DNA of 64,000 bases from Limnochordia bacterium (GCA_023230925.1 JALNWK010000010.1:1-64000); one strand, 5' to 3'. Positions 16,377-25,948 are shown, counted from the stretch's first letter. The notes: generated from the letters alone by a model not told the origin. Translations and numbers: made by a program.

Positions 16377-18017
16377 CTAGTCTTGTTCCCGGATAGCCTT
16401 GATTACCGCAGGAACCACTTGTCTTTTCCGGGACATCACCTCTGGCAGGGTGAAGGAGGTGGCTCCGTGGGGCGCCTTAAAGGCTCTCTTTGCCAATGTA
16501 GGATCTTTGGCTACCCACAGCATCTCAGTTGCCCGGTTGAGCACATTGGTGAGCATTAAAGCCACAAGTGCGTACCCGGCATCGTCCATCAGGTGCTTCA
16601 TTGCTCTTAGTAAATCCTTTTTCAAAGCATCCACCGATTGGCCGTAGATCATGGTCTGGCCAATGCCTACTTTAGATTTCCCCACGGTAAACTCCTTAAA
16701 GTCTGATCTTAGAATCTCTTGGGGGTCGATCTGCTCAATATCTGAGGCAGCTTGAAGCAGCCTGTGGGCTAAGGAGTCTAGCTCAATCCCTGCGATTTGG
16801 GCCAAGTAGTGGGCCTCATGTTCATCTTGAGAGGTGGACGTGGGAGATCTAAAGGCTAGGGTATCCGATAAAATCGCCCCGCACATGAGTCCGGCCAATT
16901 GGGGTCTTAGCTGTATATGCTGCTCCCGAGACAATTGGCTAATAATGGTTGCGGTGGCTCCCCAAGGCCGGTTTACAAATAGAATGGGCTGATCTGTCTC
17001 CACGGCACTAATGCGGTGGTGATCGATTACCTCCAGAATCCTTGCCTGCTCTATTCCATCTATGGACTGGTTTTTCTCATTGTGATCTACAAGGATGAAT
17101 TGTTTTGCCGATCGGTCGGCAAGATGATTACGTCCGATGACTCCGATGGGACGATTGTGCTCGTCCAAGACAGGGTATAGCTTGAAGGGGTGTTCCTTCA
17201 TCTCATCACTGACTTCCCGCAACAGATCATCGGTATTTACGGTCCTAATATTACTGCTGGTCATGACTTGATCCACCGGTACAGCCTGCCACAGTAGGCT
17301 GGTACAACTGAAGGTGTCCAAGGGCACACGGAGTAGGGTTGTTCCTTGTTTAGCCGCAAGTTCCACTACCTGGGGAGCAACGTCTGCATCACCGGTGACA
17401 ACAAGGACACCTACCCCCTGTTTGATAGCTGCCATCTGCAACCTAGTCCTATCTCCTATAAGAAAGAGGTTGTCTGCAGAAACTTGGGCTTGGGACGTAT
17501 CACCAACCACCACGGAGCCTGCAAAATAGTCGGCTCCTTGCACAAGGATCTCCCCCATCAGTACTTCAGCAAGATTGGCAATGGGGCATGTGTAACGGGA
17601 ATCGTCTATTGATGCTTTAAACTGGGCCTTGGCAATATCTCCGATGGTAACAACCCCTGCTAGAGTTTCCGCATCGTCAACGACGCATGCTGTTACTGCC
17701 CGCTCCTTCTGCATCTGTGTCCATACCTCAAGGAGAGTGGCGTCTTTGGGAAGGAGCATTGGTGGATCGAAGGAGGCATCCTTAACCTGAGGGTGGGCGT
17801 GGGGCAGAAACAGTGGTGGTGCAAAGCCAAACTCCTCCAATACGAAGGCGGTCTCCCTGTTGATCGGTCCAATCCTGGCGGGAACAGCAAGGTAACCTGG
17901 GGATTGGGCGTTTTTTACCGTTGCATAGGCAATGCTAGAGACGATGGAATCACAATCGGGATTTCTATGTCCAATGACATACACCGTGGATTGACTAAGA
18001 GGCATTTTTTGATTCAT
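16377..18017 (-). CDS. manganese-dependent inorganic pyrophosphatase with CBS and DRTGG domains
   Basis: A family II pyrophosphatase of the DHH superfamily that hydrolyses pyrophosphate to phosphate in the cytoplasm. The N-terminal metal site is VIGHRNPDCDSI. A first CBS repeat (about residues 75-120) is followed by a DRTGG-like segment (about 190-260) and a second CBS repeat. The second DHH part contains ILVDHNEKNQS and EVIDHHRIS, and the DHHA2 domain closes the protein. The regulatory insert explains the 546-residue length (catalytic-only enzymes have about 310). In relatives the CBS domains bind adenine nucleotides and tune activity. ATG 18017 has AAGGA about 9 bases upstream. Confidence 0.9.
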   Translation of the reverse strand: MNQKMPLSQSTVYVIGHRNPDCDSIVSSIAYATVKNAQSPGYLAVPARIGPINRETAFVLEEFGFAPPLFLPHAHPQVKDASFDPPMLLPKDATLLEVWTQMQKERAVTACVVDDAETLAGVVTIGDIAKAQFKASIDDSRYTCPIANLAEVLMGEILVQGADYFAGSVVVGDTSQAQVSADNLFLIGDRTRLQMAAIKQGVGVLVVTGDADVAPQVVELAAKQGTTLLRVPLDTFSCTSLLWQAVPVDQVMTSSNIRTVNTDDLLREVSDEMKEHPFKLYPVLDEHNRPIGVIGRNHLADRSAKQFILVDHNEKNQSIDGIEQARILEVIDHHRISAVETDQPILFVNRPWGATATIISQLSREQHIQLRPQLAGLMCGAILSDTLAFRSPTSTSQDEHEAHYLAQIAGIELDSLAHRLLQAASDIEQIDPQEILRSDFKEFTVGKSKVGIGQTMIYGQSVDALKKDLLRAMKHLMDDAGYALVALMLTNVLNRATEMLWVAKDPTLAKRAFKAPHGATSFTLPEVMSRKRQVVPAVIKAIREQD

Positions 18018-18097
18018 CCTGACCCATCCTTGTAGAGTAGTCCTTAAAGTCTATTCTACCCAATGGGGATGATTCTGTATAGGTTGCACTTATCGTG

Positions 18098-18128
18098 AAA
18101 AGGAAAAGGCCCCGGTTGATCCGGGGCC
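18098..18128 (-). terminator. terminator of the exported beta-rich protein gene
   Basis: On the minus strand GGCCCCGG-ATCAA-CCGGGGCC is followed by TTTTCCTTTT, 15 bases after the gene. Confidence 0.85.
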
Positions 18129-18142
18129 CGGTAGGATCTAAA

Positions 18143-19765
18143 CTAAAATGCGATACTCTTCCAAGCTCTAAGGTTGAGACCTTGTGCAACGTCGTCCTTG
18201 TGCAGTAGGTCATCCTGGTTCCAAGGGGTACCGTTCTCAGCATCATACCAGTAGTAGGTGCCCTGGAAGTGAATGGAGTTTGGCGCGGTGTATTTTACTT
18301 TAGCTGCAAGCTTGGAATCCATGTTATCTTCGTTGAAGGCCAAGACGCTCCGCCCGGTAATATCCAAGTTCATGCCAAAAAGCTCCTGGGATGTGGTGGC
18401 TGTCAGCATAGACTTGTTGCCTGCAGGATTGTCCAGGTCCATCAACGTATACCCATCAAGGGCGATCGGTGCAAAGTTGTCAGGATCAACCACTGTATTT
18501 GCGGCAACCTTGACCTGCTTCTTGGTAATATCCTGTGCTTCATGGTTGTAATCTACCCATAGTTCTGGGGTAAGATTGATGTCCGCAAATCTGACATTCT
18601 TCACCTTGACGTGGTTTTCAATAGCCTTGTTTCCAGGCTTGTACGCTACGGAAAGCTCAGGTTGGATGCTCTGGTCGCCAATTTCAATGGCCCGGGCTAG
18701 TTCCGTGATATACTCATCGGAAACATTAGCATTGGAGTTGAACTTGACCGTCTGTGCAATGCTGGTGTTGAAGAGCTCCGCACCGGCCCGAAGGGCAGTG
18801 GTGCTATCCCCGGCAAACCCGTAAACCTCATCGGCAAACCGCTGGTCATGACTGGCACTTAGGCTCACCGGTACATTCCTAAGATCAAGGGCGCTGTTAG
18901 CCGATACACGAACACCGGTCTTATTATCCTTAAGCCACTTAATGGTGCTGTCGTTTAGCTTCTGGTAAGGAGCATTCCAGACGTAGTTGCCGTTCTCGTC
19001 ACGGGGAACCTCACGATACCAGACCTCGACACTGGAGTTGCCTTTCTGTGAAGGAGTGATAATTCCCTTTACATCAGCGATGGCCTGTGTCCTATCATCG
19101 ATATCCCGGGCTAATTCCCCGGCAACCTGTAGGTTCTCGGTGATGAAGCTTCCGGCTACGTGCATAGAACGATCTTTGGTCTGGGCATCTTGATCCTTCT
19201 CCACATAGACTCCGGTTAGCTTTTGGCCGAGGAGGTCAGTTGTTACCTGCAGTCCCTTGGATTGACCTGCTTCGTTAAAGACGATAAACCCGTCGACGTC
19301 TAGTTCTGTCGGTCCAGCATTGATTCTGGAACCTTCGATCCGCAGACCAGGTTGATCGGCCCCAACGGTACCTACCCATTTGGAATATGCAATGTCTAGG
19401 GCATTTCCAAAGTGGGTGGTTACCTCTGCCGAGCCCTTCCGGTAGGCACCTGGGATGACCAGTTTGGCTTTAGTTACTGCTGGTTTCCAGTTTAGTTGCC
19501 CATTTGACCCGGCAGGGAAGGGATAGGTGAGTTCATTGGCGTTGTTGATTTCAACAAATACGCCATTTTTTCCATTCTCAGCACCGGTGAAGTTCAGCTT
19601 CAGAGTGCTTGATGGAGTTAGTTGACCCTCTTGTGCATTTAGGTCTTTGGTGTAATCCAACGACATATCCAGCTTGCCATTGAAGTTTAGTGTTCCGGCG
19701 ATTGCTGGTACAGCCAAAAGAGCCACCATTGCTGTTGCTAGTACTATTGAAACTAGCTTTTTCAT
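18143..19765 (-). CDS. exported beta-rich protein, possible outer-membrane barrel
   Basis: I do not recognise the family. A classic signal peptide (KKLVSIVLATAMVALLAVPAIAG) starts the 540-residue protein. The mature part has no cysteines, no SLH or LysM repeat and no hydrophobic helix. Long stretches alternate polar and hydrophobic residues (for example VEVWYREV and ELSVAYK). It ends in LNLRAWKSIAF, with a C-terminal Phe as in many outer-membrane barrels. ATG 19765 has AGGAGGAC 8 bases upstream; the reading frame extends further upstream but without coding character. It has its own terminator. It could equally be a secreted or surface-layer protein. It is divergent to the AMIN amidase gene. 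Confidence 0.6.
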   Translation of the reverse strand: MKKLVSIVLATAMVALLAVPAIAGTLNFNGKLDMSLDYTKDLNAQEGQLTPSSTLKLNFTGAENGKNGVFVEINNANELTYPFPAGSNGQLNWKPAVTKAKLVIPGAYRKGSAEVTTHFGNALDIAYSKWVGTVGADQPGLRIEGSRINAGPTELDVDGFIVFNEAGQSKGLQVTTDLLGQKLTGVYVEKDQDAQTKDRSMHVAGSFITENLQVAGELARDIDDRTQAIADVKGIITPSQKGNSSVEVWYREVPRDENGNYVWNAPYQKLNDSTIKWLKDNKTGVRVSANSALDLRNVPVSLSASHDQRFADEVYGFAGDSTTALRAGAELFNTSIAQTVKFNSNANVSDEYITELARAIEIGDQSIQPELSVAYKPGNKAIENHVKVKNVRFADINLTPELWVDYNHEAQDITKKQVKVAANTVVDPDNFAPIALDGYTLMDLDNPAGNKSMLTATTSQELFGMNLDITGRSVLAFNEDNMDSKLAAKVKYTAPNSIHFQGTYYWYDAENGTPWNQDDLLHKDDVAQGLNLRAWKSIAF

Positions 19766-19931
19766 GACTTGAGTCCTCCTTGGTAGAAATGGTCTTCTGT
19801 ATCTTCTCCCGCGGAAGGTGGCTTGAGCTGTCTTGTTGAAGTGTCCAGGTTTCCTTCCCCAAGGCCCAAGGCTCCTTCTAGGTGAAGACAACCCATGGGT
19901 ATTTACCCATGTGCGATCATGATTCGAGATA

Positions 19932-19959
19932 ATTACAGAAAATCCTCTAGAATTGTGAA
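19932..19959 (-). promoter_or_regulatory. weak candidate promoter of the exported beta-rich protein
   Basis: On the minus strand TTCACA (19959-19954), 16 bases, TGTAAT (19937-19932). The leader of about 160 bases contains a short hairpin (CATGGGTA/TACCCATG, 19894-19911). The divergent region 19766-20108 otherwise holds nothing recognisable. Confidence 0.35.
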
Positions 19960-20108
19960 TAGTGATTTTTGCCAATGCACTAAAGTCTCTATCTACCCCC
20001 CTGGATCTTGCAGGAAGGAGGAGCACCTGTGGAGAATGTAAAAGATCGAAGGAATGTTTCGAATTTGACAGGATTTCCTCGATCACCTGAGAATTTGGAG
20101 AGTATTCC

Positions 20109-22061
20109 ATGTTACGTGACCTGCGGATTAGCCGAAAACTAGCCTTGAGTTTTGTCGTCCTTTTGTTTCTGATGGTATGTCCTGCGTCTGCTCAAAATAC
20201 CATTGAGTTGATCGGGGTTACCAGTGGCGAGGCTGACGGTGTCTGCTATGTCGAACTGACTATGACCCAGTCTGCAGAATATAATGCTTTTATGCTTACT
20301 GCACCGGAACGTTTAGTTGTAGATTTGGAGGACGTGGTGGTTCCCGATGCACCAAAGCAAGTGATGGTAGAAAACGGGATCGTCAAAGGAGCTCGAGTTG
20401 GTCAGTATACCACGGAAAAGGCTCGGGTAGTGATTGATCTAGATTGTTTGGTGGGCTATACCGTACAAAGCAGGAGTGAAGGCGACAACCAGATCCTAAG
20501 GATTACTTTTAGTGATAGTGAAGGGTTTGTGCAGAATGTCACCGGGGCCTTGTTTGACCGAGAATCGTCCAATGCCCGGGTAGCCGTTGCTACAACGGGT
20601 CAAGTATCTACGCGCATCAGTAGTCTAAAGGATCCCCTCCGTTTGGTAATCGACCTTGAGCCGGCGGTTTTAGTCACTCCTTTCCAGCAGCTGGAAATTG
20701 GGGATGAGGCGGTACGGGGGCTGCGGTTAAGCCAATACACCCAGGATGTGGTGAGGATTGTCTTGGATTTGGCATATCCCCTTGCCGCGGTGGCTAGGGA
20801 ATGGGATGCCGCAACAGGGATCCTCCCTATTGATCTTTACTACCGGCTAGCATCCCTGGATATGAGTGTGAACGAGCATGGTGTCGAAGTCATTGCCAGC
20901 TGCAGTGGACCAATGGAGCCAAGTAGTCACCTGCTCAAAGAACCGGCGAGGTTCTTTGTGGACGTGCCAGGGACTGTCCCCATGCCAGGCTTGGAAAGTA
21001 GCTTTAATCCCTGCCCTCCGATTACCGGCGTTCGGATTGCCGAACACTTGCCGGGGCAGACGAGGTTAGTGTTTGACCTGGACTACCCGATACTGCCCGC
21101 GGTGACAAGGCCTGATGCATCTACCCTTAGTATGGTTTTCCCCACGCGGCCTGTTGCGGGTAAAACCGTCACAATTGATCCTGGACATGGGGGGTATGCA
21201 CCTGGGGCCATTGGTCCTTCGGGAGCGTACGAAAAAGATGTGGTACTGGCCATATCTCAGATACTAGAGCAGATGCTAACAACCAGCGGTGCTAACGTTA
21301 TCCTTACCCGGGCAAGCGACATCAACCCAACCTGGGCAGCCCGTATACAATCTGCCCAGCAGGATCAAACCGATTTGTTTATCAGTATCCATGCCAATGG
21401 CGCCATCCGTCAACAGGCCGAAGGGACTGAAACCTTCTACCAAACCGGACGGGATGATGGCAGAAAGCTAGCTATGGCCGTGCATAGTGAACTGGTTAAA
21501 ACCATTAACCGGATAGATCGGGGAGTAAAGGCCCGGGGAGACTTACTCGTATTAAGGCAGGCGGAGGTTCCTGCCATTTTGGTCGAAGTTGCTTTTATTA
21601 CCCATCCTGAAGAGGAGAAACTACTTAAGGATCCTGACTTTCAAAAACAGGCTGCCCTTGGAATCTTTCTGGGTATAAATCAGTACTTTGGAGGACAGCG
21701 GGGGATCACCTATGATCATACATGGCTGCCGGAGTTGGAGCCAATGCAGAAAGAAGAGACCTCGCAGATCTTGGACGTCAAGTTAGAGGCGAAGGGACCA
21801 AGCAGTCAGTGGTTACGGGATGAACTATTGGTTCTGCCAGAGGTGGAGTTGCTCTGGCGAGCCAGTAAGCTTCCGCCAAAACAGCTGGAGCGGAACTTCT
21901 TTATCTTAGGACCACTGGGAATTCCCGCGGTGGGGCTGCACCCTGAAAGCAATGTAGCTGAAGCAGGAAGTTCTGGCCTTGCAGGAACTAGGATAGCCAA
22001 AACAGCGGAAAGAGGACAGACTGCCTTTGAACGAGACTATTTATTGTACATGATTGACTAG
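20109..22061 (+). CDS. N-acetylmuramoyl-L-alanine amidase with AMIN domains
   Basis: This secreted zinc amidase cleaves the lactyl-amide bond of peptidoglycan. A signal peptide (LALSFVVLLFLMVCPASA) is followed by AMIN-type repeats (about residues 35-120 and 135-215, with RLVVDLEDV and RLVIDLEPA) and a further related segment. The Amidase_3 domain (about residues 355-530) has IDPGHGGYAPGA, a zinc Glu in YEKDVV, SIHANG, and the catalytic Glu in ILVEVAFI. About 115 C-terminal residues after QYFGGQRG match no domain I know. AMIN domains usually direct such amidases to the septum or envelope polymers. The start is ATG 20109 with TTGGAGAG 7 bases upstream. Confidence 0.9.
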   Translation: MLRDLRISRKLALSFVVLLFLMVCPASAQNTIELIGVTSGEADGVCYVELTMTQSAEYNAFMLTAPERLVVDLEDVVVPDAPKQVMVENGIVKGARVGQYTTEKARVVIDLDCLVGYTVQSRSEGDNQILRITFSDSEGFVQNVTGALFDRESSNARVAVATTGQVSTRISSLKDPLRLVIDLEPAVLVTPFQQLEIGDEAVRGLRLSQYTQDVVRIVLDLAYPLAAVAREWDAATGILPIDLYYRLASLDMSVNEHGVEVIASCSGPMEPSSHLLKEPARFFVDVPGTVPMPGLESSFNPCPPITGVRIAEHLPGQTRLVFDLDYPILPAVTRPDASTLSMVFPTRPVAGKTVTIDPGHGGYAPGAIGPSGAYEKDVVLAISQILEQMLTTSGANVILTRASDINPTWAARIQSAQQDQTDLFISIHANGAIRQQAEGTETFYQTGRDDGRKLAMAVHSELVKTINRIDRGVKARGDLLVLRQAEVPAILVEVAFITHPEEEKLLKDPDFQKQAALGIFLGINQYFGGQRGITYDHTWLPELEPMQKEETSQILDVKLEAKGPSSQWLRDELLVLPEVELLWRASKLPPKQLERNFFILGPLGIPAVGLHPESNVAEAGSSGLAGTRIAKTAERGQTAFERDYLLYMID

Positions 22062-22075
22062 GAGGCGCCGTATCG

Positions 22076-22591
22076 ATGAAACGGTTTATCATACTTGCTG
22101 TGGGCACACTTTGTATTATCTTGGCTATCTGGGGTATCTTTAGACTGGTGGGGCCCAAGGAGATAAATATCGTGTTGTACTTTGCATCTCTTGATGGTCA
22201 GCATCTTGTTCCGGTGGAGACAAAGGTACCTGCAGTGGATTTGGGGCAAATTGTTGCTCTTCTTCTGGCAGGACCACAAGAGGCAGACGTTTCAGCGACT
22301 TTTCCCCAGGGGCTCAGTCAGCCTAAGGTTACCTTGCATGATGGTCTAGTTTATGTAGATTTCCAGGGAGACTTACTCGTCGGTGGCCTTGGTGGTACCT
22401 CCGGAGAAACACTGGCTGTATACTCTTTGGTAAATACGCTGACACAGTTTGCTGAGGTGGAAGCCGTGCAGATACTAATTGAAGGCCAGCCGGTTGATTC
22501 CCTCTTTGGCCATCTGGATACAAGTGGACCCTTCGTTGCCGATCCGAGTCTTGTGGTGGGGTATGATTCCACCAAAAACAGGATAGACTAG
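22076..22591 (+). CDS. GerMN domain protein (GerM-like)
   Basis: A small protein of 171 residues with an N-terminal membrane anchor (FIILAVGTLCIILAIWGIFRLV) and one GerMN domain. Typical features are INIVLYFASLDGQHLVPVE, an LGQIVALLLAGP block and GLVYVDFQGDL. GerM has two such domains and acts in sporulation and germination; this protein has one. It follows the amidase by 14 bases and precedes murI, similar to the gerM-racE-rph neighbourhood of Bacillus. The start ATG 22076 has TAGGAGGCG upstream. Confidence 0.85.
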   Translation: MKRFIILAVGTLCIILAIWGIFRLVGPKEINIVLYFASLDGQHLVPVETKVPAVDLGQIVALLLAGPQEADVSATFPQGLSQPKVTLHDGLVYVDFQGDLLVGGLGGTSGETLAVYSLVNTLTQFAEVEAVQILIEGQPVDSLFGHLDTSGPFVADPSLVVGYDSTKNRID

Positions 22592-22681
22592 CGGAAAGTC
22601 CCACAGGAATACACAGTTGCCTTTAGGGTGCATCCTTCCCGAAAAAGGTATTACAATGGACTTCGATTGGAAATTGTGCTA

Positions 22682-22713
22682 CGGTAGACTCCGTGGGGTC
22701 TACCGGGTTTTTT
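22682..22713 (+). terminator. terminator after the GerMN gene
   Basis: CGGTAGAC (22682-22689) pairs with GTCTACCG (22698-22705), followed by GG and six T. Confidence 0.85.
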
Positions 22714-22740
22714 GGTAACCTCCGATGGAGCAGGGAATAC

Positions 22741-22746
22741 TATAAT
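22741..22746 (+). promoter_or_regulatory. -10 box upstream of murI
   Basis: A perfect TATAAT lies about 30 bases before murI and after the terminator. No convincing -35 box is at the right distance (TTGGTA at 22712 is 23 bases away). Confidence 0.4.
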
Positions 22747-22774
22747 TGTGGGTCTTAGGTGCAGGGGTGGGTTC

Positions 22775-23578
22775 ATGGCAAACCGAATTGGTGTGTATGA
22801 TTCTGGATTAGGCGGACTGACGGTAGTCAGTAAACTTCGAGAGTATTTACCAGATTGCTCAATTACCTATTTCGCAGATACGGCACGGCTTCCCTATGGG
22901 GACAAAACCCCAGAGGAGATTAATGTATATGCTTGGCAGATCATCTCGTTTTTGCAGTCACAACAGGCAGATTTGATTGTGGTGGCATGCAATACATCAT
23001 CAGCCCTAGCCTTGGACAACATGAGAAGGATATTTCAGATACCCTTAGTTGGTGTGATCTCCTTTGGAGTAAGAGCAGCGGTTCGGGTCAGTAAATCAGG
23101 CAAGATTGGTTTAATTGCCACCACCGCAACGGTTAACAGTAAAGCCTATGAGCGTGAGGCGGCAGACCAGAGCGATAGTGTAATTTACAGTCAGCCTTGT
23201 CCTTTGCTGGTTCCCCTAGTGGAAGCCGGACGTACGGGAACCAAGGAAAGCCTCGATGCCCTAAAGGCTTATGTTACACCATTGGTCTCTCAAAGAATTG
23301 ATACTCTCATCTTAGGGTGTACCCATTATCCATTTCTTGTGCCTGAACTAGAGAGTTTTCTCCCGAAGGGCATTCAGATTATTGATCCGGCAGAGGAGAC
23401 AGCCTTAGAGGTACAAAGACAGATTGGTGACTGTCCGGGACCTAGAGTTGATTATTACTTTTGTAGTGGTAATCCTGAGGAGTTTAGAAATAGAGCAAAG
23501 GGTCTAGGGTATGAGCTCGAAGTAGTTAAGGCTGTTGATATGGACCAGTTGTATCCAAGATCATCTTTTGAAGGGTGA
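22775..23578 (+). CDS. murI: glutamate racemase
   Basis: It converts L- to D-glutamate for peptidoglycan. The N-terminal GVYDSGLGGLTV carries the conserved Asp and Ser, and the two catalytic cysteines are in VVACNTSSA and LGCTHYPFL. It has 267 residues, the usual length. ATG 22775 has AGGGGTGGG upstream. The next gene, murD, uses its product, and the two are 6 bases apart. The longer reading frame upstream covers the terminator and is not coding. Confidence 0.94.
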   Translation: MANRIGVYDSGLGGLTVVSKLREYLPDCSITYFADTARLPYGDKTPEEINVYAWQIISFLQSQQADLIVVACNTSSALALDNMRRIFQIPLVGVISFGVRAAVRVSKSGKIGLIATTATVNSKAYEREAADQSDSVIYSQPCPLLVPLVEAGRTGTKESLDALKAYVTPLVSQRIDTLILGCTHYPFLVPELESFLPKGIQIIDPAEETALEVQRQIGDCPGPRVDYYFCSGNPEEFRNRAKGLGYELEVVKAVDMDQLYPRSSFEG

Positions 23579-23584
23579 TTACTT

Positions 23585-24961
23585 GTGGACTATCAAGGGA
23601 AAAAAGTTGCGGTGGTGGGCTTAGGGATTAGTAACCGAGCCCTTATTTCATTCTTGAGTGAGAAAGGTGCACAGATTACCGCCTGTGACCAAAAGGATCC
23701 AAGTGAGATTGCAGACTTACAGGAACTACAGAAAATGCCCATAGTGTTGCAGCTAGGAGATGGGTACTTAAGGAATTTGGCCTCCTTCGAGGAAGTATTC
23801 CTGACCCCAGGGATGCGTAAGGATCTGCCGGAAATCGCGGAGGCCGCCAAGGCAGGTGTCAGGCTCTCAACAGAGGTTGGTTTGTTTATGGAAGGATGTC
23901 CTGCTTTGATGGTGGGCGTAACCGGAAGCAGTGGCAAGACTACAACCACCACCCTCCTCGGCCAGATGATGGCTACAAGCCGAAGGGAGACGTTTGTTGG
24001 CGGTAACATTGGGGTTCCCCTAATCGGTGAGTTAGATCGGATCACACCAGATGCCCAGGTGGTTTTGGAACTATCTAGTTTTCAGTTAGAACTGACTAGG
24101 ACGAGTCCCCAGATTAGTGTGGTGACAAATATTACACCTAATCACCTGGATGTTCATCCTTCTATGGAAGCCTACATCGAAGCCAAGACTAATATTTATG
24201 GGTTCCAAGGGTCAGAGGACCATTTTATCACCAATTTGGACGATCCTATCTGTGTCAAGATGGCGGCACAAGCTCCTGGCAAGGTCTACTTTTTTAGCAT
24301 AACATCACGCCCTGAGCGGGGCGCTTACATCGAAGACGATCGGCTTTACTACCGGGTAGACTCGAAGGCCGGGGTACCTGTCTGTAGGGTATCAGATATT
24401 AAGCTTAGGGGAGTGCACAATGTTGGCAATGTTCTAACAGCTATTACAGCAGCCGCCCTTGCCGGAATTGGTCCTGGGGCAATGGCTGAAGTGATCAAAG
24501 GCTTCACCGGAGTAGCCCATCGACTAGAACCTGTTACTGTCTGGCAAAATGTGCAATTTGTGAACGATTCCATTGCCACCACCCCCACTCGTGCGGCGGC
24601 GGGACTGCGGTCCTTTGATGAGCCTATTATTTTAATCTGTGGTGGCTATGACAAGAAGATTCCCTTCGAGGAAATGATTCGTGCGGGCAAAGGACGGGTG
24701 AAGGCTTACATTATTTTGGGGGCCACAGCTGACTTGATCGAGAGGACCATCCACACCGAGTACCAGGATGTTCCACCAGATATTCACCGAGTGGAAAGCT
24801 TGGAGGAAGCAGTGCAAACATCGATTAGACTGGGAGAAAGCGGGGATGTGGTGCTTCTTTCGCCAGGCTGTGCGAGCTATGACATGTTTGAGAGCTTCAC
24901 CCAACGGGGGGAGCTATTTCGACAACTGGTGTTCGAACTAACGGGTGTAAAGACAGCTTAA
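23585..24961 (+). CDS. murD: UDP-N-acetylmuramoylalanine--D-glutamate ligase
   Basis: It adds D-glutamate to UDP-MurNAc-L-Ala. An N-terminal Rossmann-like start (VAVVGLGISNRAL) is followed by the ATP-binding motif VTGSSGKTTTT (about residue 115), ELSSFQLELT, TNITPNHLDVH, and the C-terminal NDSIATTPTRAAAGL region. The length of 458 residues is normal. The start is GTG 23585, with AAGGGTGA overlapping the murI stop. In many Firmicutes murD is in the dcw cluster; here it is paired with the racemase that makes its substrate. Confidence 0.94.
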   Translation: MDYQGKKVAVVGLGISNRALISFLSEKGAQITACDQKDPSEIADLQELQKMPIVLQLGDGYLRNLASFEEVFLTPGMRKDLPEIAEAAKAGVRLSTEVGLFMEGCPALMVGVTGSSGKTTTTTLLGQMMATSRRETFVGGNIGVPLIGELDRITPDAQVVLELSSFQLELTRTSPQISVVTNITPNHLDVHPSMEAYIEAKTNIYGFQGSEDHFITNLDDPICVKMAAQAPGKVYFFSITSRPERGAYIEDDRLYYRVDSKAGVPVCRVSDIKLRGVHNVGNVLTAITAAALAGIGPGAMAEVIKGFTGVAHRLEPVTVWQNVQFVNDSIATTPTRAAAGLRSFDEPIILICGGYDKKIPFEEMIRAGKGRVKAYIILGATADLIERTIHTEYQDVPPDIHRVESLEEAVQTSIRLGESGDVVLLSPGCASYDMFESFTQRGELFRQLVFELTGVKTA

Positions 24962-24999
24962 GTTGGCTGTACTTTGTCAGTCCCGAGTCGTCCAAGGAT

Positions 25000-25028
25000 T
25001 AGACTTAGGCTCATAGAATAATTATAAT
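25000..25028 (+). promoter_or_regulatory. promoter of rph-rdgB
   Basis: TAGACT (25000-25005), 17 bases, TATAAT (25023-25028). The leader is about 165 bases and holds no recognisable element. Confidence 0.6.
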
Positions 25029-25198
25029 AAAGAAGTAGTCAAGATCAGAGCTAGACTGTTGGTAGATAGGACAGCTTTGTGCAACGATCAATGGGGTCTT
25101 GTGGCCAGGTGTTTTGCGAGGTTATGGTCAAGGACTTCGTTTGCTCTCCTACCGGGAATGGAACATTACTCGGGGAGGGACAAGGAAAGGAGATAATC

Positions 25199-25948
25199 AT
25201 GGAAAGACAGGATGGTCGCCGTCCAGATGAAATGCGCCCAGTTAAGATTACCAGGGATTACATCAAGTATGCAGAGGGTTCTGTACTAATTGAGGTCGGC
25301 GATACGAAGGTGGTCTGCACTGCATCTATTGAAGAACGGGTGCCGGCATGGTTGAGAGGAACCGGTCAAGGCTGGATTACTGCCGAATACTCTATGCTCC
25401 CCCGGGCTACGGAAACCCGCAATATTCGGGAAGTATCCAAAGGACGGCCCAGTGGTAGGACCCAGGAGATTCAAAGACTAGTGGGTCGAGCCTTGCGTAG
25501 TATAATTGATCTTAAGACCCTAGGAGACCGGACCATTTGGATTGATTGTGATGTAATCCAAGCCGATGGTGGCACTAGGACTGCTTCTATTACTGGCTCC
25601 TTTATTGCTCTGTGTGATGCTCTGTGGACCATTGGCAAGGAAGCGAAAACCTTTCCGGTGGCAGATTACCTGGCGGCGGTGAGTGTGGGTGTGGTGGATG
25701 GAGTACCCATGCTAGATTTGTGCTATGTTGAGGATTCCCGGGCGGCTGTGGATATGAATGTGGTTATGACTGGTGCCGGAAAATTCGTCGAGATCCAAGG
25801 CACTGCCGAGGGAGATCCCTTCTCCAAGGAGACATACAACCAACTACTTGCACTTGCGGAAAAGGGAATAGATGAAATAGTTACTATTCAGCGTCGGCTT
25901 ATTACGGAGAAAATGGCCAGTAAAATCGGAGGGGTAAAGCTTGACTGA
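25199..25948 (+). CDS. rph: ribonuclease PH
   Basis: This phosphorolytic 3'-5' exoribonuclease trims tRNA 3' ends. Family blocks are DGRRPDEMRPVKI at the N-terminus, EYSMLPRATETRN, GRTQEIQRLVGRALR, IDCDVIQADGGTRTASITG, and the DMNVVMTG/EIQGTAEGDPF pair. It has 249 residues. ATG 25199 has AAAGGAG 6 bases upstream. It overlaps rdgB by 8 bases. An upstream open extension to 25079 lacks a ribosome site and homology. Confidence 0.95.
   Translation: MERQDGRRPDEMRPVKITRDYIKYAEGSVLIEVGDTKVVCTASIEERVPAWLRGTGQGWITAEYSMLPRATETRNIREVSKGRPSGRTQEIQRLVGRALRSIIDLKTLGDRTIWIDCDVIQADGGTRTASITGSFIALCDALWTIGKEAKTFPVADYLAAVSVGVVDGVPMLDLCYVEDSRAAVDMNVVMTGAGKFVEIQGTAEGDPFSKETYNQLLALAEKGIDEIVTIQRRLITEKMASKIGGVKLD

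Noticed and set aside
19766..20110. N-terminal extension of the exported beta-rich protein
   Set aside because: A textbook signal peptide and AGGAGG site mark the start at 19765; the extension is Arg-rich and unlike protein.
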